Assembly: GCA_015229095.1 (NCBI GenBank)
Contig: JADGCE010000136.1
Coordinates: 1 to 7,197, forward strand
Direction of reading: 5' to 3'
Origin: Magnetococcales bacterium
GTDB lineage: Bacteria; Pseudomonadota; Magnetococcia; Magnetococcales; Magnetaquicoccaceae
DNA length: 7,197 nucleotides
Below are positions 1 to 4,633 of the stretch, one piece after another (position 1 is the first letter of the stretch; each line of letters begins with the position of its first letter). The notes under the pieces were generated by a model. The model saw only the letters and a list, made by a program, of their open reading frames with translations, was not told where the DNA came from and did no database searches. Position numbers and translations under genes: made by a program.

Positions 1-267
1 CTGTGTTGGTTCAGCGTGACATGGAGTTTTCGATAGTTCCCGTTAGCTATAAACCTTCTCCACCATTTCGGGGACTCTGTCCCCGTACCCCTGGGATTTT
101 TCGCTTTCCCGTAGTGCCCTTCCGGTAAGGACGGACACAACAGGTTGATTTATTGGAAGATTCACGCTTTCGTTAAGGAGTGTGAGATCATGAATTGGAT
201 CCTGTTTTCGGTCGCCGTGCAATACTTTTCAGGACGGCCAACAAATCAAATCAGGTCGGTTGTGCCG
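1..267. other. Noncoding region downstream of the glycan-type operon
   Basis: I see no supported gene here. The stretch lies after the stop codon (TAG on the minus strand, 268-270) of the 503-residue protein gene. It contains a 7-bp palindromic stem at 69-85 and, on the plus strand, a good ribosome-site-like AAGGAG at 175-180 placed 9 bases before an ATG at 190. The frame from that ATG stays open, but it runs antisense through the 503-residue gene and has the Gln/His/Gly/Pro-rich composition typical of a shadow frame. No convincing intrinsic terminator (stem followed by a T run) is seen for the minus-strand operon. The region could hold the remnant 5' end of a gene or a small antisense peptide; neither is demonstrated. 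Confidence 0.5.
69..85. repeat. Short perfect palindrome (7-bp stem, 3-base loop)
   Basis: CGGGGAC at 69-75 is the exact reverse complement of GTCCCCG at 79-85, with TCT as the loop. On the plus strand it is followed by a C-rich stretch and then, about 11 bases later, five T residues. It is therefore not a canonical terminator for either strand. Short G/C palindromes of this kind are often dispersed intergenic repeats, but only one copy is visible here. Confidence 0.4.
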
Positions 268-1779
268 CTAGGCCTTCTGCCAGGCTTGCAGGATCTGTTG
301 GGCCTGCTGCCGGTTGTGTTGGGAGTGTTCTGCGCGGTCTGCCACCTCCGCAGAGGCAGCCGCCTCCAGGTCGCGGAAACGGGGCACTGCGGCCTTTGCC
401 AGGATCAGCAGATGGTGGATGCGCAGGTCATCCCCCTGTTCAAGGGCGGTGGACAGCAAAGGCGAAAGAACGGGAATGACCAGTTGATTGTGCAGGGCAT
501 TCTGCTGCTCGCCGGAGAGGGCATCCACCCGGTCGGGCAACTGCGCCAATCCGTTGGCCATCTCCACCGGATTGAAAAGCAGGCCCCCCACGCTGTGGGC
601 CAGGGAGATGACCGCACCCCGATGCCCCCTTTTGTCGAGCAGCATGGCCAAAATATAGGCCGAACGCAGCCGGGCCCTGGCCAGCAGTTGCGTGGTGGCC
701 AGCAACATCTCCTGGGGATGACAGGAGGCACTCTGCACGAATTGCACAAACTCGGCAATATTGTCGGAGGCATCCAGACGAGAAACCGTTTCAAAAAAAC
801 TTTCGGGGCGATTGGCGGGCTGGGCTATCCAGCCAAACAGCCGTGCCAGCTCCTCAAAGGGCACCCGGTTGTAAAAACCGATCTCCTCCCTGGCCCACTC
901 CACACACTCCACCCCATCGCGGGGCTCCCTGTAGAGCCACGGAAATTTTTTCTTCAGAAAACCATGCTGCACCATGGTGCAGGCGAGGATCAGCCGCTCC
1001 CGTTCCTTGGGGTTTTGCCAGGCGGGCAGGGTTTTGTGCATGTCCAGGGGTACATTGTCCAGCGGGCCCGCCATGGAGACTTTGACACCGCACAGTCCGG
1101 AATAGACAAAATGCGAACCGATGCCGTTGGAGGTCATATATTCAAAACTGTCGAATATTTTGCGCATGCGGATGAGGGCCATTTGATCCATCATGCCGGC
1201 GCCCCACACATAGTCGAAGCCATATTTTTCCAGATTGCCAATCCACAATCCGCTGCCGACACAACCCAGATTGATGCAAAATACCACCCGTGAAAATTGA
1301 TGGGCGATGGATTTGATATATTCCAGATAGGTGATCTCATCGGTACGCCCATCCCGCTGGTCGATCAAAACGTGGGCGGGCATGACCAGCAGAGAACCGG
1401 GAATCCGGCGCGCCGCAGGGTCGGGCTCGACATAACTGAAAGGCAGCCCAACCGCCTTGCTGTCGGTCAAACCGCTCTCCCGCAGCAGGGTTTCGAAGGC
1501 CTTGGTGGAGACCAGAAAGGGCCTTCTTTTTTCCATGGGTATGGTAATGGTGGCCTCCGGTTGGCCCACGACCCCGATGATGCCATCCCCGGCCAAGCGA
1601 CTGGCCAGGGTGACATCATCGGGTATCCAGCCGTGGGCCCAGGAGACATGGCTGACAGGGGGATCCTGGATGCCCAGCTTGTCGGCCACCAGTTTGGCAG
1701 CCCCATAATAATTCAATTCCAGAGGCAGCAGATTGGATTTTAAAAAGTTGGGCAGACCCAATTCCCTGGAGATGTCCAT
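268..1779 (-). CDS. Uncharacterised 503-aa protein, possibly surface-glycan related
   Basis: I do not recognise the family with confidence. Residues about 1-310 look like one alpha/beta domain. They contain SHVSWAHGWIP (43-53), GLPFSYVEPD (111-120), SLLVMPAHV (129-137) and a Gly-rich stretch, YMTSNGIGSHFVYSGLCGVKVSMAGP (214-239, key residues SNGIGSH and GVKVSMAGP). That order, with a late N-GSH-Y-G-KVS-GP signature, resembles GT-B-like proteins of polysaccharide loci; this is inference. Residues about 320-503 are Leu/Ala/Gln-rich and probably alpha-helical, like an added helical-repeat or interaction domain. There is no signal peptide or membrane segment, so it is likely cytoplasmic. The start is supported by GAGGAA 6 bases before the ATG. 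It lies 20 bases downstream of the FkbM-type methyltransferase gene, so the two are probably cotranscribed and act on the same glycan or lipid substrate. The coding assignment is strong; the function is weak. Confidence 0.85.
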   Translation of the reverse strand: MDISRELGLPNFLKSNLLPLELNYYGAAKLVADKLGIQDPPVSHVSWAHGWIPDDVTLASRLAGDGIIGVVGQPEATITIPMEKRRPFLVSTKAFETLLRESGLTDSKAVGLPFSYVEPDPAARRIPGSLLVMPAHVLIDQRDGRTDEITYLEYIKSIAHQFSRVVFCINLGCVGSGLWIGNLEKYGFDYVWGAGMMDQMALIRMRKIFDSFEYMTSNGIGSHFVYSGLCGVKVSMAGPLDNVPLDMHKTLPAWQNPKERERLILACTMVQHGFLKKKFPWLYREPRDGVECVEWAREEIGFYNRVPFEELARLFGWIAQPANRPESFFETVSRLDASDNIAEFVQFVQSASCHPQEMLLATTQLLARARLRSAYILAMLLDKRGHRGAVISLAHSVGGLLFNPVEMANGLAQLPDRVDALSGEQQNALHNQLVIPVLSPLLSTALEQGDDLRIHHLLILAKAAVPRFRDLEAAASAEVADRAEHSQHNRQQAQQILQAWQKA

Positions 1780-1799
1780 CGCGGGTTCCTCGGAACGCT

Positions 1800-2537
1800 T
1801 TAATGAGCGAATGCGGCCTTTTCCTTGGGCGTGCAGAGAACGTCCCGGTCAGATGCCTTGTAGAAGGTATAGTCCAGTTGGGTCAGCATGGCGGAGATCG
1901 CTTCCAGATCGGGTGTTTTATGGATCTCCAGGTAGATGAATGGCCGCCACCGCTCTATGGTCTGCTGGGCGCCCCGCAACACCCGATGCTCCATCCCCTC
2001 CACATCCACCTTGATCAACTGCACATCCGTCAGATTGAGATCATCAATACGCAGCGTGGTGACGGTCTCCATCTTTTCAGGCAGGCGGGCACCCTTGAAA
2101 TCCTTGATGCGCGCTTCGGCCAGCTCCAACGCGCCAAAGTTGGCGGGGTGATCATAGTTGACAGCGGGAAAACTGAGTTCTTCTCCGCTGACATCGGAGA
2201 CGGCCCGATTGTAGACATACACATTGTCCAGGCTGTTGAGAGCCACGGAGCCGACCATCATGATGAATACCAGACGCTGCGCCTCGAAGGCATGCACCTC
2301 CGCATTGGGCAGACGGGCCAGGGCCAGGGTGTGGGAACCGATATTGGCCCCCACATCCAGGAGGACCATGCGCCGGCCATCCGTCACAGCCCGGGCGAGC
2401 AGGTTGCGCACCAGGTCGACCTCGCTATTATCCCAGCTCCCTTCCTGGCTGATGATATAGCCGATCCCCGTATCGAAACGGTTGATGATCATGGGGCCGT
2501 ACAGGGTGGGGGTGATGACGTTGCGGTAACGTGACAT
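1800..2537 (-). CDS. FkbM family SAM-dependent methyltransferase
   Basis: This 245-residue protein has the class I methyltransferase fold in its FkbM form. Motif I, VLLDVGANIGSHTLALA, spans residues 58-74 (Asp61 and the Gly-x-Asn-x-Gly loop bind S-adenosylmethionine). The acidic strand-2 motif HAFEAQ is at 82-87, and the family-typical LIKVDVEGMEHRVLRGA is at 174-190. It ends with a WRPFIYLEIH strand (197-206). FkbM enzymes usually O-methylate sugars or related hydroxyls on polyketides, lipopolysaccharide, exopolysaccharide or glycolipids; the acceptor here cannot be read from sequence. No signal peptide or membrane segment is seen, so it is cytosolic. The ATG is preceded by AGGATCGACC, a modest ribosome site. 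It is the first gene of a two-gene operon with the 503-residue protein, so a surface-glycan role for the pair is likely but inferred. Confidence 0.92.
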   Translation of the reverse strand: MSRYRNVITPTLYGPMIINRFDTGIGYIISQEGSWDNSEVDLVRNLLARAVTDGRRMVLLDVGANIGSHTLALARLPNAEVHAFEAQRLVFIMMVGSVALNSLDNVYVYNRAVSDVSGEELSFPAVNYDHPANFGALELAEARIKDFKGARLPEKMETVTTLRIDDLNLTDVQLIKVDVEGMEHRVLRGAQQTIERWRPFIYLEIHKTPDLEAISAMLTQLDYTFYKASDRDVLCTPKEKAAFAH

Positions 2538-2617
2538 GGTCGATCCTAGTTTGAAGTGTTAAGACAAGCTGAAAAGGGTGGGATGTGGTCCGCTCGCACA
2601 GGAAACGCCCCTCCCCC

Positions 2618-2631
2618 CTGCGCCCGCGCAG
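2618..2631. repeat. Small GC hairpin near the predicted transcription start
   Basis: CTGCG (2618-2622) pairs with CGCAG (2627-2631) around a 4-base loop. It overlaps the -10 element and predicted start of the candidate promoter for the minus-strand operon. It could be an operator half-site pair or a 5' RNA stem. With 5-bp arms in GC-rich DNA, chance is a real possibility. Confidence 0.25.
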
Positions 2632-2658
2632 TCTAACGGACAGGGGCCCTGGAGGCAA
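2630..2658 (-). promoter_or_regulatory. Candidate sigma-70 promoter for the fkbM-type operon
   Basis: Read on the minus strand, TTGCCT (2653-2658) and TAGACT (2630-2635) match the -35 and -10 consensus at 4 of 6 positions each, with the ideal 17-base spacer. Transcription would begin near 2622 and leave a leader of about 85 bases before the ATG at 2537. The spacer contains an 11-base palindrome, CAGGG-G-CCCTG (2641-2651), placed where a repressor or a twist-sensing activator could bind. This rests on consensus matching only. Confidence 0.35.
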
Positions 2659-2721
2659 GAGATTTTATCGGTTGCCTGGTCTGCACAAAACAGGCAGAGC
2701 CCACTTTTCCGAACCCGCTCC

Positions 2722-3024
2722 CTACTCCTTGGGGACGATAAAGAGGATCTCATCGGGATAGACCATTCCCAGCTCGCGGCGCGCCACCTCCTCCAAGGCC
2801 AGGGGATCTTTTTCCAGCAACAGGATCTCTTTCTTGATATCCAAAATGCGCTTTTCCACCAAACGCACATCCTCCTGGGCCAACAAAAGCTGTTTTTGTG
2901 TTTGCCGCCAGCGGATCAACCCCTGATCGCCAAACCACAGCAGATATTGCGCCGAGGCATTGGCAACCAGCAAAAACAGTCCCAGAAAAACCCTGAAAGA
3001 GGTTGTTTTTTCTCCGTTGCTCAA
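2722..3024 (-). CDS. ftsB: Cell division protein FtsB (septum formation initiator/DivIC family)
   Basis: This 100-residue protein has the FtsB plan: a short cytoplasmic N-terminus, one membrane helix (about residues 10-30), a periplasmic coiled coil rich in Leu, Glu and Lys (about 38-75), and the conserved tail EEVARRELGMVYPDEILFIVP (key residues ARRELG..YP.E, 78-98). FtsB joins FtsL and FtsQ in the inner-membrane complex that activates septal peptidoglycan synthesis by FtsWI. The length is normal for the family. The start is TTG (3022-3024), chosen because AAAGGAG lies 9 bases upstream and no in-frame ATG occurs before the membrane helix. In many proteobacteria ftsB follows eno. Here its upstream neighbour is the divergent pyrE, and the genes downstream are the fkbM-type operon, so it is transcribed alone or reads through into that operon. 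Confidence 0.93.
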   Translation of the reverse strand: MSNGEKTTSFRVFLGLFLLVANASAQYLLWFGDQGLIRWRQTQKQLLLAQEDVRLVEKRILDIKKEILLLEKDPLALEEVARRELGMVYPDEILFIVPKE

Positions 3025-3056
3025 TCCGAACCACTCCTTTCGCCGGCCGCTTTTTC

Positions 3057-3113
3057 GGTGGCGGTCACCGATCGTTCAAAAAAAATGGCAATCTCCCGTG
3101 ACCAACCGCCACC
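3057..3113. repeat. Imperfect inverted repeat in the ftsB-pyrE divergent region
   Basis: GGTGGCGGTCAC (3057-3068) is mirrored by GTGACCAACCGCCACC (3098-3113). The arms match over GGTGGCGG and GTCAC, and differ by a 4-base insertion in the right arm. The 29-base interval contains an eight-A run. The right arm overlaps the -35 element of the candidate pyrE promoter, so this could be a two-site operator for one or both divergent genes. It could also be a weak cruciform with no regulatory role. Confidence 0.35.
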
Positions 3114-3126
3114 CTTGAGGCACAAT
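3098..3126 (+). promoter_or_regulatory. Candidate sigma-70 promoter for pyrE
   Basis: GTGACC (3098-3103) and CACAAT (3121-3126) each match the -35 and -10 consensus at 4 of 6 positions, with a 17-base spacer. Transcription would begin near 3133. That leaves a leader of about 30 bases before the chosen pyrE ATG at 3164 and excludes the further-upstream ATG at 3125 as a start. No attenuator-like leader peptide and T-run terminator, as in E. coli pyrE, is visible. The call rests on consensus matching alone. Confidence 0.35.
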
Positions 3127-3163
3127 GCACGCCTTTACCACTTTCATGCAAGGGGGCAGGGCA

Positions 3164-3853
3164 ATGACGCAGGATTCCGAAGTGTATCCCCGTCCGGGTG
3201 GCGGGCAGGCAGAGACCAGTGCGGCCTTTCTCCGTTTTGCTCTGGAGACCGATGTGCTGCGCTTCGGCCCATTTCAGACCAAGGCCGGTCGCCTCACCCC
3301 CTATTTTTTCAACGCGGGCCAATTCAGCAGCGGCGCGAGCCTGGCCCGGTTGGGGGCATTCTACGCCGATACCCTGATCCATTCCGGACTGGCCTTTGAC
3401 ATGCTGTTCGGTCCCGCCTACAAGGGAATCCCCCTGGCAACGGCGACGGTCACCGCTTTGGCCCTGCGCCATCAGCGGGATGTGCCCATGGCCTACAACC
3501 GCAAAGAGAGCAAAGACCACGGCGAAGGGGGAACCCTGATTGGCGCGCCTCTCCAGGGACGGGTTCTCGTCATCGACGATGTCATCAGCGCGGGCACCTC
3601 CGTCTACGAATCCAGCCGCTGGATCCAGCAGGCCGGCGCGCAACTGGCCGGGGTTTTGATCGCCCTGGACCGCCAGGAGCGGGGCAGCCACAGCAGCGAA
3701 AGTGCCGCGATGGAGGTGGCCAAACGGCTGGCCGTGCCCGTACTGGCCATCGCCCGCCTGGAGGATCTGCTGCAACTCCTGGAACAGAGCCCGGAACAGA
3801 GCCAGCACCTGCCCGCCATCCGCGCCTACCGGGCCCGCTACGGGGCGGGCTGA
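3164..3853 (+). CDS. pyrE: Orotate phosphoribosyltransferase
   Basis: This cytosolic enzyme transfers the phosphoribosyl group of PRPP to orotate, giving orotidine 5'-phosphate, the fifth step of de novo pyrimidine synthesis. Counted from this start it has 229 residues and aligns along its length with E. coli PyrE (213 residues), with about 20 extra N-terminal residues. Visible motifs are FALETDVLRFGPF (25-37), TPYFFNAG (45-52), FGPAYKGIP (82-90), the flexible catalytic loop NRKESKDHGEGG (112-123), the PRPP-binding motif RVLVIDDVISAGTS (133-146) and ALDRQERG (167-174). The frame is also open from ATGs at 3125 and 3146. I chose 3164 because AAGGGGG (3150-3156) sits 7 bases before it and the likely promoter would start transcription after 3125. 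The family works as a dimer with a shared active site. A GC stem (3833-3838 with 3845-3850) ends at the stop codon but has no T run after it. Confidence 0.96.
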   Translation: MTQDSEVYPRPGGGQAETSAAFLRFALETDVLRFGPFQTKAGRLTPYFFNAGQFSSGASLARLGAFYADTLIHSGLAFDMLFGPAYKGIPLATATVTALALRHQRDVPMAYNRKESKDHGEGGTLIGAPLQGRVLVIDDVISAGTSVYESSRWIQQAGAQLAGVLIALDRQERGSHSSESAAMEVAKRLAVPVLAIARLEDLLQLLEQSPEQSQHLPAIRAYRARYGAG

Positions 3854-3869
3854 TTTCGCCTCGACGCCG

Positions 3870-4352
3870 TTAACGACAATGCCGCAGCGCCAAAACCGCC
3901 TTGCCGCTTCCCTTGAGGGAGACGGTATACTTGAACATGTTTTTGCCGTTTGAAAAAGAGACGATCATTTTGCTGTGTTTGCCCAACATATTCAACAATC
4001 CCTGGGTGTTTTCCAGATATTGCCAACGCCAATAGTTGTCCTTGGCGGATGCGTCGGCGATAAAGGGAATGTCCCGTGCCTTTTCCTGGTCAAACTGGAT
4101 GCGCACCTTTTTTTGGGCTACACCGATGCGGTTTTTTTCCGTAAACATCTCCCCGAAATATTCATCCGAGGGAAACAGAGCCAGGATGGCGGCTGGTTCC
4201 TGATCTCCATCATGCAGCAGGATCTCCAGCTTGCAGGTGGATTCCACCTTGCGTACCGTGTACCGCCCGCTTTTGAAGATCTCACGAGCCTGTAGATCGC
4301 TCCAGGGCAACAGCGTCAACAAGCCCAGCAGAACAAGCGAAAAGCGCATCAT
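3870..4352 (-). CDS. Small exported protein of unknown function
   Basis: I cannot assign a named family to this 160-residue protein. It begins with a clear Sec signal peptide: MMR, a hydrophobic core LVLLGLLTLLPW (6-17), and likely cleavage after Ala22 (DLQA/REIF). The mature part is probably a beta-rich periplasmic domain. It has one Cys near each end (Cys40 and Cys159), able to form a disulfide. The ending, roughly KMIVSFSNGKNMFKYTVSL followed by KGSGKAVLALRHC, loosely recalls periplasmic IalB-like or VasI/TagO-like domains, whose last strand and helix end in an 'F-x-L-x-G...AL...C' pattern; this is a weak resemblance only. The first ATG (4350-4352) has an excellent AAAGGAGG 6 bases upstream; a second ATG follows directly. 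It converges on pyrE with 16 bases between stops and is divergent from metH, so it is probably transcribed alone. Confidence 0.82.
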   Translation of the reverse strand: MMRFSLVLLGLLTLLPWSDLQAREIFKSGRYTVRKVESTCKLEILLHDGDQEPAAILALFPSDEYFGEMFTEKNRIGVAQKKVRIQFDQEKARDIPFIADASAKDNYWRWQYLENTQGLLNMLGKHSKMIVSFSNGKNMFKYTVSLKGSGKAVLALRHCR

Positions 4353-4417
4353 ACCACTCCTCCTTTCAGCAATTTTTTTGATGCCGCAACCCGAACACCC
4401 CAGGGCACACCACGTGA

Positions 4418-4542
4418 CTCAAGTACGCCCCCCCCAGCTGCGGGAGGGAGAGAAGCCCCCTTTGTCAAAAACCCACAGAGAGAGGTTCCGTTCCGCAGCT
4501 TTTGTGATACCCTACCACAAACCTGGGGGGGGCGTCACTGAG
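4418..4542. promoter_or_regulatory. Candidate structured RNA: three-way junction upstream of metH
   Basis: Hand folding gives three arms that meet with almost no linker. Arm P1 pairs 4418-4435 with 4525-4542: 17 pairs with two single-base bulges (A4421, C4536), including the perfect ACGCCCCCCCC/GGGGGGGGCGT. Arm P2 starts at the next base and pairs 4436-4449 with 4486-4500: 14 pairs, two of them G-U, with one bulge (G4490) and a 36-base loop. Arm P3 starts directly after and pairs 4501-4509 with 4513-4521: 8 pairs, one A-C mismatch, loop CCC. Only 4522-4524 is left unpaired at the junction. It lies 92 bases before the metH ATG, so a leader RNA controlling metH is the simplest reading. I see none of the sequence hallmarks of cobalamin, SAM, SAH or THF riboswitches that I know. 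Strand is uncertain: the two G-U pairs in P2 favour plus, while the P3 mismatch would become G-U on minus. A miniature inverted-repeat element is the main alternative. Confidence 0.45.
4425..4535. repeat. 13-bp perfect inverted repeat with C8/G8 runs
   Basis: ACGCCCCCCCCAG (4425-4437) is the exact reverse complement of CTGGGGGGGGCGT (4523-4535), with 85 bases between the arms. It forms the core of the closing stem of the three-way junction described above. The inner AG/CT could pair here or, for AG, in the second arm. If the element is mobile rather than regulatory, these would be its terminal repeats. I see no target-site duplication in the bases just outside (AAGT on the left, CACT on the right), which argues against recent transposition. 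Confidence 0.6.
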
Positions 4543-4564
4543 ATATTTTCGATAACCACGCCCC
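4529..4564 (+). promoter_or_regulatory. Alternative stem competing with the junction's closing stem
   Basis: GGGGCGT (4529-4535), already the 3' side of the junction's closing stem, can instead pair with ACGCCCC at 4558-4564, seven perfect pairs around a 22-base loop. The two pairings exclude each other, as in attenuators and riboswitches. No T run follows the alternative stem, so it would not act as a plain intrinsic terminator. It ends 69 bases before the metH ATG, too far upstream to bury the ribosome site directly. The pairing is visible in sequence; the switching idea is inferred. Confidence 0.3.
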
Positions 4565-4633
4565 ATCCGGGTGGCCATCGCGCCGCCCTTGCCGCTTTCT
4601 TTTTATTGTTGGAATTTTAAAAGGGTGCCATTC

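Noticed and set aside
145..1293. Long plus-strand frame antisense to the 503-residue gene
   Set aside because: Its composition (Gln, His, Gly and Pro heavy, with no domain-like pattern) is that of a complementary-strand shadow. The minus-strand frame has a good ribosome site, operon spacing and plausible protein motifs.
2653..2695. Overlapping hairpins AGGCAA/TTGCCT (2653-2677) and GCCTG/CAGGC (2674-2695) downstream of ftsB as a terminator or attenuator
   Set aside because: Neither is followed by a T run on the minus strand, arms are short, and the first overlaps the better-supported -35 element.
4378..4406. TTGATG as a -35 for a metH promoter upstream of the junction structure
   Set aside because: No acceptable -10 element lies 16-18 bases downstream, so a promoter could not be supported.
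4530..4545. GTCACTG resembling the GCCACTG core of the cobalamin riboswitch B12 box
   Set aside because: Only the short core is similar. The flanking conserved bases and the rest of the cobalamin riboswitch layout are absent.
4541..4556. AT-rich GATATTTTCGATAA as a possible regulator (SahR/MetJ-like) site before metH
   Set aside because: It is not a convincing palindrome, only a loose direct repeat of GATA, and I cannot match it to a remembered site with confidence.
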